A stretch of 64,000 nucleotides of DNA. It comes from Micavibrio sp. (GTDB lineage Bacteria; Pseudomonadota; Alphaproteobacteria; Micavibrionales; Micavibrionaceae). The notes under the pieces are model-generated. The model worked only from the letters and a program-made list of their open reading frames with translations. It was not told the origin of the DNA and searched no databases. Position numbers and translations under genes: made by a program. Location: NCBI GenBank assembly GCA_030824965.1, contig JAPJQV010000002.1, positions 263,224-327,223 of the forward strand. The letters are read 5' to 3'. This document shows, in pieces, positions 8,495-16,518 of this stretch. Position 1 is the first letter of the stretch. Each line of letters begins with the position of its first letter.

Positions 8495-10152
8495 CAGGTA
8501 ACGACTTCCAGCAACTTGCCCGCCGCCGCTCTTGCTTCCTTGGTGATTTCGCTTCCCGATAACATGCGGGCAATTTCTTCCTGACGGTCTTTATCTTTCA
8601 AGGCGATGATAGATGTCTTCGCGTCTTTCTTGGAAACAACCCAATGATGGTTCGCCCGTGCCGCAACTTGCGGTGAGTGAGTGACAACCAATACCTGATG
8701 CCGTTCGGCAAGACGAGCCAGACGTTCACCGACCGCACTTGCCGTTGCCCCACCGATGCCGGTGTCAATCTCATCAAATACATAAGTTGCAGCCTGCGTT
8801 GCCGCTTCCGCAAGAACTACTTTAAGCGCCAGCATAAACCGCGCCATTTCACCGCCGGAAGCAATCTTGTTCAAAGGCGCCGGCTCGGCATTATCATTCG
8901 TTGTGACCAAAAAGGCCACAGTATCGTATCCGTTTGGACCCCATAAATTTTCCTCTTTCTGTCCGATGATGGAAGTCTGGAAACGCGCCTTCTCCATCTT
9001 AAGCGGCGCTAGCTCTTTATTAACGAGCTTGTCGAGTTTGCCGGAAACGGACACACGTTTGCCATGGAGTTTTTCGGCTTGTATCAGATAAGCGGATTTC
9101 GCTTTGATGATTTCTTTCTCCAGATCGCCGATCACATGATCCTGATGATCCATGAGTTTCAGCTTGGAGGAGAAATCTTCGTAAAGCTTCGGCAAATCTT
9201 CCGTCTGGCAATGATGTTTACGCGCCTGGGCGCGGAGCGCGTAAAGGCGGTCTTCGATGCTTTCGAGATCATGGTCCGAATTGTCGACCGAATGCATCAG
9301 GGTTGAAATGCTTCTATGGGCTTTCTGGATTTCTTGCGAGGCGCGATCCAGTATTTCAAGCGTCAGCCTGGTTTCTTCTTCGCCAACTTTATCGGCGACC
9401 TTATTCAAAGCCTTCCATGCTTGGGCAATCTTCGCATCGGAGCCTTCTTCGCCCGCCAAGGCTTCTTCAGCAAAAGTAATAGCCTGAATGATCGTATCGC
9501 GGTTTTGCAGCTTTTGGCGAAGTCCGATCAGTTCTTCCTCTTCTCCTGACTGTGGGTTAAGTTTTTCCAGATCCTTGACGCTGTCGCGCAGCCACGCTTC
9601 GTTCATTGCCGCTTTTTCAGCTTCCAGCTTCGCCTGTTCAAGACGATTAATCGCGTCACGCCATAGCTGGTAAGCAGAAGCGACAGGCTTTACATCAACG
9701 CCAGCATAATCATCCAAGACCTGACGGTGTAAGGAAGGGTTGAGCAAACCATAGGTTTCGAACTGGCCATGAATATCGACCAGGGTTTCACCGAGTGCTT
9801 TCAAAAGGCCGATGCTGACAGGTTCGTCATTGATAAAGGCTTTACTGCGACCGTCGCTGGCGAGGGTGCGGCGCAGGATCAATGTAGATGTGACCTCTAG
9901 ATCCTGTTCTTTCAATACAGCGTTTGCCGGATGAGACTCGGGAAGTTCGAATTCTGCCGTTACTGACGCGGACTCGGTTCCCCTCCGGACAAGTGAGCTG
10001 TCTGCTCTCGATCCCATCGCGAGGCCCAGCGAGTCCAGAAGAATGGATTTACCCGCGCCTGTTTCACCCGTGAGCGCAGATAAACCTTTATTAAAATCGA
10101 GCGATAATTGTTCGATCAGAACGACATTCTTGATATGGAGGGATTTCAGCAT
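8494..10152 (-). CDS. recN: DNA repair ATPase RecN
   Basis: RecN is an SMC-like ATPase acting in recombinational repair of double-strand breaks. The 552-aa product shows the N-terminal Walker A GETGAGKS near residue 30, a long central coiled-coil region (about 160-360) and the C-terminal ABC signature and Walker B (ASGGEMARF; VFDEIDTGIGG) followed by VTHSPQVAARA. Length matches the family. It begins 19 bp after bamD and its stop overlaps the ligA start by one base, fitting a bamD-recN-ligA transcription unit. Promoter signals such as a LexA site were not evident in the short upstream gap. Confidence 0.97.
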   Translation of the reverse strand: MLKSLHIKNVVLIEQLSLDFNKGLSALTGETGAGKSILLDSLGLAMGSRADSSLVRRGTESASVTAEFELPESHPANAVLKEQDLEVTSTLILRRTLASDGRSKAFINDEPVSIGLLKALGETLVDIHGQFETYGLLNPSLHRQVLDDYAGVDVKPVASAYQLWRDAINRLEQAKLEAEKAAMNEAWLRDSVKDLEKLNPQSGEEEELIGLRQKLQNRDTIIQAITFAEEALAGEEGSDAKIAQAWKALNKVADKVGEEETRLTLEILDRASQEIQKAHRSISTLMHSVDNSDHDLESIEDRLYALRAQARKHHCQTEDLPKLYEDFSSKLKLMDHQDHVIGDLEKEIIKAKSAYLIQAEKLHGKRVSVSGKLDKLVNKELAPLKMEKARFQTSIIGQKEENLWGPNGYDTVAFLVTTNDNAEPAPLNKIASGGEMARFMLALKVVLAEAATQAATYVFDEIDTGIGGATASAVGERLARLAERHQVLVVTHSPQVAARANHHWVVSKKDAKTSIIALKDKDRQEEIARMLSGSEITKEARAAAGKLLEVVT

Positions 10153-10171
10153 AGCCCCGCCTTTACTCCGG

Positions 10172-10999
10172 TCAGTCTTTCAGGAGAGAACCGACGGTAC
10201 GGTCAAGGAAGCCTTCGTTGTTTTTCAGTTTGGCTTTCTGTGCCGGATCTAAAAGATCGAACGCATCCTGATACCATTTGCTGCCGGGATAATTATAACC
10301 AAGGACGGCGGCGACACGGGTAGCTTCGTCTTTCAAACCGAGAATCGTATAGGCCTCGACAAGGCGCAGCAAAGCTTCGGGCGTATGCGTAGTCGTCTGG
10401 TAATTCTTGATAACGATCGTAAAGCGGCCAATCGCAGCATTGATTTCGTTATTCTTGAGATAATAACGCCCGATCTCCATTTCCTTGCCAGCCAGGTGAT
10501 CGAGTGCAAGATCACGTTTCAGCTCGGCATCACGGCGATATTTACTATCGGGAAAGCGGTCGATAACGACATTAAGAGCGGTCAGCGCATCTTTCGTCAT
10601 CGCCTGATCACGGGCGACGTCGGTGATCTGTTCGTAATAGCACATGGCTTTCAAGTAATAAGCATAATCGATTTGCTCATGTCCCGGGTGAAGCTCGATA
10701 AAACGGTCAAGGGCGATAATCGCTTCGTCATAGCGCAAATTCTCATAGGCTGACTCTGCAGATTTGATCTGGGCTCGCGTGGCAAAATCCGAATAAGGAT
10801 GCTGACGCTCAACCTCGTCAAAGAGGCGTCCGGCTTTTTGGTATTCTTCATTCTTGTAAGCAGCCATTGCCTCATTATAGATCTGCTCGGCAGGGCGTTC
10901 TTTCTGAAGAGCTAGCGTTTCAGGATCGACACGCTTTTCATTTGAACAGGCGGCCAGGGATAAAAGGGAAACGGAGGCAAAAAGAGCAAGTTTTTTCAT
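10172..10999 (-). CDS. bamD: Outer membrane assembly lipoprotein BamD
   Basis: BamD is an essential lipoprotein of the BAM complex, which folds beta-barrel proteins into the outer membrane. The 275-aa product starts with a lipoprotein signal peptide (MKKLALFASVSLLSLAACSN; lipobox LAAC, lipidated Cys at 18), followed by tetratricopeptide-like helices such as YNEAMAAYKNEEYQKAGRLF and YDEAIIALDRFIELHPGH that characterise the YfiO/ComL family. It lies 73 bp after lpxC and 19 bp before recN, the order commonly seen in alphaproteobacteria. Confidence 0.94.
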   Translation of the reverse strand: MKKLALFASVSLLSLAACSNEKRVDPETLALQKERPAEQIYNEAMAAYKNEEYQKAGRLFDEVERQHPYSDFATRAQIKSAESAYENLRYDEAIIALDRFIELHPGHEQIDYAYYLKAMCYYEQITDVARDQAMTKDALTALNVVIDRFPDSKYRRDAELKRDLALDHLAGKEMEIGRYYLKNNEINAAIGRFTIVIKNYQTTTHTPEALLRLVEAYTILGLKDEATRVAAVLGYNYPGSKWYQDAFDLLDPAQKAKLKNNEGFLDRTVGSLLKD

Positions 11000-11048
11000 G
11001 CTTTTTATGTAGCACGGAGTAACGGAAAATCGAATATCATTTATGGAG

Positions 11049-11073
11049 AAACAAGGGGTTTTCCGCCTTGTTT
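11049..11073 (-). terminator. Possible weak terminator or attenuator after lpxC
   Basis: An eight-base inverted repeat (AAACAAGG / CCTTGTTT, nine-base loop) begins in the lpxC stop codon. On the minus strand it is followed by only a short T-rich stretch. It could partially stop transcription between lpxC and bamD. Confidence 0.35.
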
Positions 11074-12041
11074 TAAGCCGCTGCCGAAAGTTGGGCTTTC
11101 ATAGCCTGAACAGGAACCAGATCGCTGACCGCCGCGTCGATATCGATATACAGGTCCATCGTCGTCCAGGCGTCGCTTTGCGCAAACAAGGCATGCAGGA
11201 TCTTATTGTTCATGGCGTGACCGGCCTTGAAACCTTCATAAAGGCCGATAATAGGCGCGCCGGCAAGGTATAAGTCGCCGACAGCATCCAAAAGTTTGTG
11301 ACGGGCGAATTCGTCCTGATAACGCAAACCGTCTTTATTCATGACGCTTTCTCTATCGAGAACGATGGCGTTTTCCATCGAGCCGCCCAGCGCCAGACCC
11401 ATGGCACGTAGTGCCTGAACTTCTTCCATAAAACCGAAAGTGCGGGCATCCGAAACATCGGTCAGGAAATGACCGTTCAGCATTTCGATTTCATAAGATT
11501 GCTTGCCGATTGAAGGATGAGCGAATTCGATAACGGATTTGAACTTCGAACCGATAGCTGGCTTCAATACAACGCGCTTGTCGCCGTCTTCGATCACGAC
11601 TTCCTTGAGGATTTTAATAGCTTTGCGTGGTGCGGTTTGCGTTTTCAAACCGGCTTTCTGAATGGCTTTGACAAAAGGCTCGGAAGAACCGTCCATGATC
11701 GGCACTTCAGGTCCGTCAAGTTCGATAACCGCGTTATCGACGCCACAGGCGCGAAGTGCGGCCATTAGATGTTCAACTGTGCCAACGGTAACGCCAGCGT
11801 CATTGCCGACTACTGTGCAAAGACGCGTATCGACGACGCGGTTCCATTTACCCTGAATTGTATTATCGCGGTCCGAAACATCGGTACGAACAAAGACAAT
11901 ACCGGAATCGATAGCAGCGGTTTTAATTTTGAGCGATGTTTCCGCGCCAGAGTGAAGACCTACACCGGAGAGAGCGGCGGTTTTGGACATTGTATGTTGC
12001 ATGTGCTTCAAGTCTTTCGGCGGGGCTTTAAATTTAATCAT
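11073..12041 (-). CDS. lpxC: UDP-3-O-acyl-N-acetylglucosamine deacetylase LpxC
   Basis: LpxC is the zinc deacetylase that commits UDP-acyl-GlcNAc to lipid A synthesis, so the cell should make LPS. Key sequences are GVGLHSG near the N terminus, EHLMAALRACGVDNA with the first zinc histidine, DVSDARTFGF, RHKLLDAVGDLYLAG with the second histidine and the aspartate ligand, and GHAMNNKIL with the catalytic histidine. The ORF is 322 aa. Compared with Escherichia coli LpxC it has about ten extra N-terminal residues, so the true start may be one of the internal ATG codons at MQHT or MSKT. It follows ftsZ and precedes bamD. Confidence 0.95.
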   Translation of the reverse strand: MIKFKAPPKDLKHMQHTMSKTAALSGVGLHSGAETSLKIKTAAIDSGIVFVRTDVSDRDNTIQGKWNRVVDTRLCTVVGNDAGVTVGTVEHLMAALRACGVDNAVIELDGPEVPIMDGSSEPFVKAIQKAGLKTQTAPRKAIKILKEVVIEDGDKRVVLKPAIGSKFKSVIEFAHPSIGKQSYEIEMLNGHFLTDVSDARTFGFMEEVQALRAMGLALGGSMENAIVLDRESVMNKDGLRYQDEFARHKLLDAVGDLYLAGAPIIGLYEGFKAGHAMNNKILHALFAQSDAWTTMDLYIDIDAAVSDLVPVQAMKAQLSAAA

Positions 12042-12341
12042 ACTTATGAGCTTAAAATAGAATTTTAGCTTTGATAGCTCAATTCACGCTTTGTAACGGG
12101 GTGTTACAGTGATTTTTAACATTGCATAACTCTAATATATGCTTGTTTTTCAAGTATTTAACATAGTCTCCTAGTTCGATAGGCGGTTTTTTAAGTATTT
12201 TTTACCACGAAGATTATCAAAATAGGATGGAAGAAGAGGTCCCCGCCGGATTTTAAACCTTGGAGATAGCCGAAGACGGCGTGGCTTTTCAGGATAAAGC
12301 CTAACGATAGAAGCATGATGGCATTTGGACATTTATTCAAT
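12042..12341 (-). promoter_or_regulatory. Untranslated gap between ftsZ terminator and lpxC
   Basis: These 300 bases contain no convincing gene. Because ftsZ ends in a terminator just upstream, lpxC should have its own promoter here. A short inverted repeat (TGTAAC, loop GGGGT, GTTACA) at 12092-12108 lies about 50 bases before the lpxC start and could be an operator or leader hairpin. I could not assign -35/-10 boxes with confidence. Confidence 0.4.
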
Positions 12342-12366
12342 AAAAAACCCGCCTTTTGGCGGGTTT
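12342..12366 (-). terminator. Rho-independent terminator of ftsZ
   Basis: Read on the minus strand, AAACCCGCC pairs with GGCGGGTTTTTT across an AAAA loop, a few bases after the ftsZ stop. A-rich and T-rich flanks on both sides complete a classic terminator. Confidence 0.85.
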
Positions 12367-12371
12367 CTAAC

Positions 12372-14192
12372 TTAATTTGCTTGTCGTCTAAGGAAGGCCG
12401 GGATTTCAAGTTCCGGATCGCCCGATGCCGGCCCTGACGGAGCGTCGATATTCAGGCGACCTTGTGCAGGCATGTCCGGGGCACGACGTGGCGCGCGTAT
12501 TTCTGCTTTCGACGCTTCGTATTGTGGCACCTCAACTGCTTGCTCCATACCATCATCGTAATCACGCACAGCAGCGATTTCACGACGAATGCCGCTGGTA
12601 ATACGTTCAAACAAAGAACCCGATTTTTTCTTTTCAGGCGCTTGTGTCTGGATTGGCGCTTGTTGAACTTCCGCCTGTGGGGCAAAAGACGTCGCTGTCG
12701 GCGCAGACCAGCTTTCATTACGATCGCGCCCGGATTCTACAGGTTGCGGCGGAATGAAAGCTCCCTGGATACGCTGGGCACGAACAGTTTCCTGATCGGC
12801 TATCGTATGAAAGCCTTGCGGCTGGACAGACTGCGGCGCGACCGGAGCCTGAACGGTAGCAGGAGTATAAACCTGGGCCGGCTGAGCCTGCTGGTAGGCA
12901 TGCTGCTGGACCGGAGCCAGTTCAGCCTGAGCATAAGAAGAGGCCACCGGAGCGGCCGCTACCGCTGCATAAGAAGCAGAGGCTGCCGGACGTGAAACGG
13001 GTTGCGGAGCCGCAGGATATGCAGATGGCGTATAGGCCGGTGCGATATAAGACGGACGCGAAACAGGCGCCGCATATCCTTCGGGAGGCTGAACCGAGGC
13101 CGTGACAGGCGCTGCCTGAGGCGCAGAAACCACAGGCGTGTTAAGCTTTACGCGCTCAACCGTAGACCCTCCAACCATTGCGGACTGACTGGAGGTCCGG
13201 AGCTTTTTTTCGGCGACAGCAGCGTCAATCCCCGTCGCAATAACAGAAACGCGGATGGAACCTTCCATCGTATCATCGAAGCTTGAACCGAAGATGATAT
13301 TCGCATTGGCATCGACTTCATCGCGGATGCGGTTACAAGCTTCATCGACTTCGAACAAGGTCATGTCATAGCCGCCTGTAACATTAACGATGACCGCTTT
13401 CGCGCCTTTCATCGAAATATCATCCAGAAGCGGATTGGAAATCGCTTTTTCCGCAGCTTCGGTCGCGCGGCGTTCACCGGTTGACTCGCCAACGCCCATA
13501 ACGGCCTTGCCCATTTCCTGCATAACGGAACGGATATCAGCGAAATCAAGATTGATCTGGCCAGGCGTGACGATCAGGTCGGTCACGCCGCGAACTGCAG
13601 ATTGCAAAACGCTATCCGCCATTTTAAACGCATCGGCGAAAGTCGTTTTTTCGTTTACGACACGAAACAGATTCTGGTTCGGAATCACGATCAGCGTGTC
13701 GACATAATGTTGCATATCAGAGATGCCTTCTTCGGCCATCTTCATGCGAAGCGAACCTTCGAAGTGGAAAGGCTTGGTCACAACGCCGACAGTCAGGATA
13801 CCTTTCTCGCGGCAGGCGCGGGCAATGACCGGCGCTGCGCCCGTTCCGGTCCCACCACCCATACCGGCAGTGATAAAGACCATATTCGCATGGTCGAGAT
13901 GTTGCATGACATCATCGAGGGTCTCTTCAGCCGCCGCACGCCCCACTTCAGGCTTTGCTCCGGCACCGAGACCTTCCGTCAGGCTGGAACCGAGCTGGAT
14001 TTTTTGATCGGCCAGGTTTCCGCCGATCGCTTGCGCATCGGTATTGCAGACCAGGAAGTCGACGCCCGCCATGTTAGTCGTAATCATGTTATTGACGGCG
14101 TTGCCGCCGGCACCGCCCACACCGACGACGGTGATTTTGGGCGATAGTTTAGTAGAAGCGTGGTTCACGTTGTTCATCCTGATGTTGATCAT
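12372..14192 (-). CDS. ftsZ: Cell division protein FtsZ
   Basis: FtsZ is the tubulin-like GTPase that polymerises into the division ring. The 606-aa product has the GTPase core at residues 17-330: VGVGGAGGNAVNNM, the tubulin signature GGGTGTGAAPVIA, and TGGYDMTLFEVDEA. A long, low-complexity linker rich in Ala, Pro, Gln and Ser (about 335-560) follows, as in other alphaproteobacteria, and the C-terminal peptide DPELEIPAFLRRQAN is the conserved tail that binds partners such as FtsA. GGAGG precedes the ATG at 14192; MNNVNH five codons later is an alternative start. The usual upstream partners ftsQ and ftsA are absent here. Confidence 0.97.
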   Translation of the reverse strand: MINIRMNNVNHASTKLSPKITVVGVGGAGGNAVNNMITTNMAGVDFLVCNTDAQAIGGNLADQKIQLGSSLTEGLGAGAKPEVGRAAAEETLDDVMQHLDHANMVFITAGMGGGTGTGAAPVIARACREKGILTVGVVTKPFHFEGSLRMKMAEEGISDMQHYVDTLIVIPNQNLFRVVNEKTTFADAFKMADSVLQSAVRGVTDLIVTPGQINLDFADIRSVMQEMGKAVMGVGESTGERRATEAAEKAISNPLLDDISMKGAKAVIVNVTGGYDMTLFEVDEACNRIRDEVDANANIIFGSSFDDTMEGSIRVSVIATGIDAAVAEKKLRTSSQSAMVGGSTVERVKLNTPVVSAPQAAPVTASVQPPEGYAAPVSRPSYIAPAYTPSAYPAAPQPVSRPAASASYAAVAAAPVASSYAQAELAPVQQHAYQQAQPAQVYTPATVQAPVAPQSVQPQGFHTIADQETVRAQRIQGAFIPPQPVESGRDRNESWSAPTATSFAPQAEVQQAPIQTQAPEKKKSGSLFERITSGIRREIAAVRDYDDGMEQAVEVPQYEASKAEIRAPRRAPDMPAQGRLNIDAPSGPASGDPELEIPAFLRRQAN

Positions 14193-14570
14193 ATTGAGGC
14201 AGACCTCCGAAGTTCAGGCCTAAAGGACGAAATCCCATAGGCTCGTTTTTTGAATTACCCGCGATTGTAGTGCGGAGTGGAATACTGGGAAGAGGAAAAG
14301 TGCTGCGGCAACCGGTACTAATGTGCGAATCAGTTCGACCAGTCTAATCGCAAGATGACTCTCATTGCAAATACTTTGCCGTAACCGATTCATTTGATTC
14401 CACTTTTTTCTTACAGCCGTCCGGAGATGAGCAAAGACAATGCCCGTATAAAGGATTTGTGGATAAATTTGACGTTATCAAGGTTGCGGACTAAATTTCA
14501 GTGCGAATTCCGACAAACTTGATTTTAACGCTGCGAATCAAAGCTGCAAACCGAACGAACAGGATCGAAA
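14193..14570. promoter_or_regulatory. Divergent leader of ftsZ and a secreted unknown, rich in GANTC sites
   Basis: This 378-bp gap separates ftsZ (minus) from the gene at 14571 (plus) and holds no convincing ORF. Five GANTC sites, the target of the cell-cycle methylase CcrM in alphaproteobacteria, occur at 14327, 14357, 14387, 14396 and 14535, against roughly one expected by chance in that span. In Caulobacter ftsZ transcription depends on CcrM methylation, so these may be regulatory. No TTAA-N7-TTAA CtrA half-site pair was recognised. Confidence 0.45.
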
Positions 14571-15542
14571 ATGAGACATATTCCCCGCAGCACAATTTTA
14601 ACGGCAGTTGCCTGTACCGTTGTTATCGCGATTGCCTTCAATACCTGGAAAGACGGCAATCATTTTTCATCTATCGAACCGACTGCCGGAATTGAAACCG
14701 CACAAGCAGCTGAGACATCGCCTGTCCCGGCGCGCCCGCTCTTCAAAAAAGACGACCCGGCCAAAGTGACGACTGTCGTTGCGGAAACGCCCGACGCCAA
14801 TGGCGTTAACGGCGCGCCGAGAATATTGAAAACCGATTTGGGTCTTGAAGTATCGCCTTTATGTTTCGAACAGTTATTCGGGATAGACGGTCCGAAAGAT
14901 CCGGTCGATGTGACGACTTGCGAAAGTAAATCCGGCTATAAAAATATAAAAACTGGGATTGATGAAGGACGTTACCGCAGCCTGTATGAATTTCCATCGG
15001 AACCGGACATGCCGGCCGAAACCGGGTTTTCTTCTTATGAACTTCTTGGAGAAACCAAAGCAGGATTGGCCGTCGAGACTTACAGTGAAACAGGCGGCAC
15101 GGGACGTTTCAGCAGCCTTATCCTTGTCACATTGGTCGGCAACACGTTATCGCTCGTCGACCAGATCGCCGGAGGCGACCGTTGCAATGGCGGCTTGACC
15201 GAAGCGAAAGTTGAAAACGGCGAACTAATCTATTCCCTGAACGCCACACCAGGCGATTTCCCGAGCCTGGCATGGGGACAAGACAAAGGGATCAAGGCTT
15301 ACGAAGATCTGGAAGCCTCTGCCATGAGCTGTTTCGCTACTGTCACTTATAAGGGCAAGGATGTTCAAAGGATCTCATTCAATCCAGAAGCTGGAAAACA
15401 AGGTGAGGACTGGACAAGCCAATATCCGATGCAAGCCTGTTTTAATAAGGAATTTTCCAAGACCAAGCCCGAATTATCGGCACCGGAATTTAAAAATTTC
15501 ATGGACGGATTTTATGCGGCCTGTGTTGCACCTAAAAAATAA
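14571..15542 (+). CDS. Secreted or membrane-anchored protein of unknown function
   Basis: I do not recognise this 323-aa protein. It begins with a short basic stretch and a hydrophobic segment (STILTAVACTVVIAIAF, residues 7-23), which acts as a signal peptide or N-terminal anchor. A proline/alanine-rich linker follows, then a mixed globular domain of about 230 residues with several cysteines (CFEQLFG, TTCES, DRCNGG, MSCFATV, QACFNKEF, AACVAPKK) that could form disulphides in the periplasm. AGGATC precedes the ATG. It is divergent from ftsZ and followed by a DUF6766-like gene. Confidence 0.75.
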   Translation: MRHIPRSTILTAVACTVVIAIAFNTWKDGNHFSSIEPTAGIETAQAAETSPVPARPLFKKDDPAKVTTVVAETPDANGVNGAPRILKTDLGLEVSPLCFEQLFGIDGPKDPVDVTTCESKSGYKNIKTGIDEGRYRSLYEFPSEPDMPAETGFSSYELLGETKAGLAVETYSETGGTGRFSSLILVTLVGNTLSLVDQIAGGDRCNGGLTEAKVENGELIYSLNATPGDFPSLAWGQDKGIKAYEDLEASAMSCFATVTYKGKDVQRISFNPEAGKQGEDWTSQYPMQACFNKEFSKTKPELSAPEFKNFMDGFYAACVAPKK

Positions 15543-15600
15543 GAAACTTTCTTGCGAGCTTTCGATTGGTTGTCCGGTTCAAACAAGTGAAAGTTTTATT

Positions 15601-16005
15601 ATGAAAGACTCAATTTTTAAAAATTACGGATTTTTCTGGGTCACAGGGTTTCTTTTCCTTTTCTCTCTGGCTGGGCACTGGATTTTCGGCTGGTACGCCT
15701 ATATCGACGAGCAACAGGCCCTCAACCAACCTATCGAAGTTGGCGGATACAGCATTGAAATGCTACGTGACACGTTTGAAAATTGGCAATCCGAATTTTT
15801 ACAACTTATCTGGCAGGTTGCGGGCCTTGCATTACTGCTTCATGTCGGCTCACCCCAGTCGAAAGAAGGCGATGACCGTGTTGAAGCCAAGATCGATGCC
15901 ATTCTTCTAAAAGTCGCACCGAATGCAAGGCAGATTATAGAGCGGATCGATAACGCCTATGAAGGACGTCACACCGATCCGTACTACAAAGAAAATCTGG
16001 AATAA
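15601..16005 (+). CDS. DUF6766-like membrane protein
   Basis: The 134-aa product resembles the DUF6766 family of uncharacterised inner-membrane proteins: an N-terminal NYGFFWVTGFLFLFSLAGHW helix, the segment GWYAYIDEQQ, the family-typical FENWQSEFLQL and a second helix (LIWQVAGLALLLHVG) ending in SPQSKEGD. The C-terminal 35 residues are longer than I recall for the family and are hydrophilic. The start at 15601 was chosen over upstream in-frame codons that overlap the previous gene because the family begins near this methionine. Function unknown. Confidence 0.75.
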   Translation: MKDSIFKNYGFFWVTGFLFLFSLAGHWIFGWYAYIDEQQALNQPIEVGGYSIEMLRDTFENWQSEFLQLIWQVAGLALLLHVGSPQSKEGDDRVEAKIDAILLKVAPNARQIIERIDNAYEGRHTDPYYKENLE

Positions 16006-16006
16006 G

Positions 16007-16034
16007 AAAAAGGCCTCCGAAGAGGCCTTTATTT
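16007..16034. terminator. Bidirectional terminator between convergent genes
   Basis: AAAGGCCTC pairs with GAGGCCTTT across a CGAA loop, followed by ATTTT on the plus strand and preceded by A-rich sequence. It can end both the DUF6766-like gene and the ferritin-like gene. Confidence 0.8.
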
Positions 16035-16495
16035 TAAGCGGCTTTTTTATCGTTCTTGGCCGCTTGATCCATCCAGTCACGATGACGTCGTTCATCAGAT
16101 AAACCTTTTTCGCAAATCTGGCGTAGTTCCGGCGATAGAAAATCTTTTTTCAGCGCATTCTCATAAGCCATAACAGTTTCATATTCGTTGGTCTTCATGG
16201 CTTTCAAAATCGCGCTGTCATTGCCAACCATATCGGCGATGACGACTTTACCGGCCGTCAGAAGAGATTTCGCGCCGGCTTCCTGTAATTCCGCGCCAAT
16301 AGATGTAGCGATACGGGATAAAGCATTGACGTGATCGTAATGATCCTGGCGGAAAGAGGCGATCTGATTGGCAAAGCTTTTGTCTTCCAGACGCTCGATT
16401 GTTTCATCGTAAGCTTCGAGCGCGTTCTGTTCAAGCTTGAGCAAAGCCTCGACCAGATCTTTTTCGTTATTTTGTGTACCTGCTAAAGTTACCAT
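16034..16495 (-). CDS. Ferritin-like four-helix-bundle protein (DUF2383 family)
   Basis: The 153-aa product matches the DUF2383/PA2169 group of ferritin-like proteins, predicted four-helix bundles with a possible di-iron site. Candidate ligands are glutamates and histidines in ALEAYDETIERL, DHYDHVNALSRIA, NEYETVMAYENAL and SDERRHRDWMD, spaced as in ferritin-like folds. AGGAG lies six bases before the ATG. It ends close to a bidirectional terminator and is preceded in the same direction by a zinc alcohol dehydrogenase, 23 bp away. A role in stress or iron handling is inferred from the fold only. Confidence 0.85.
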   Translation of the reverse strand: MVTLAGTQNNEKDLVEALLKLEQNALEAYDETIERLEDKSFANQIASFRQDHYDHVNALSRIATSIGAELQEAGAKSLLTAGKVVIADMVGNDSAILKAMKTNEYETVMAYENALKKDFLSPELRQICEKGLSDERRHRDWMDQAAKNDKKAA

Positions 16496-16518
16496 TTTAG
16501 TCTCCTATTAAGTTTAAG

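Noticed and set aside
12191..12409. 72-codon minus-strand frame downstream of ftsZ
   Set aside because: It runs across the ftsZ terminator and 3' end and has no ribosome site or family resemblance.
15361..15600. N-terminal extension of the DUF6766-like ORF
   Set aside because: It overlaps the end of the preceding gene in another frame, and the family starts near the ATG at 15601.
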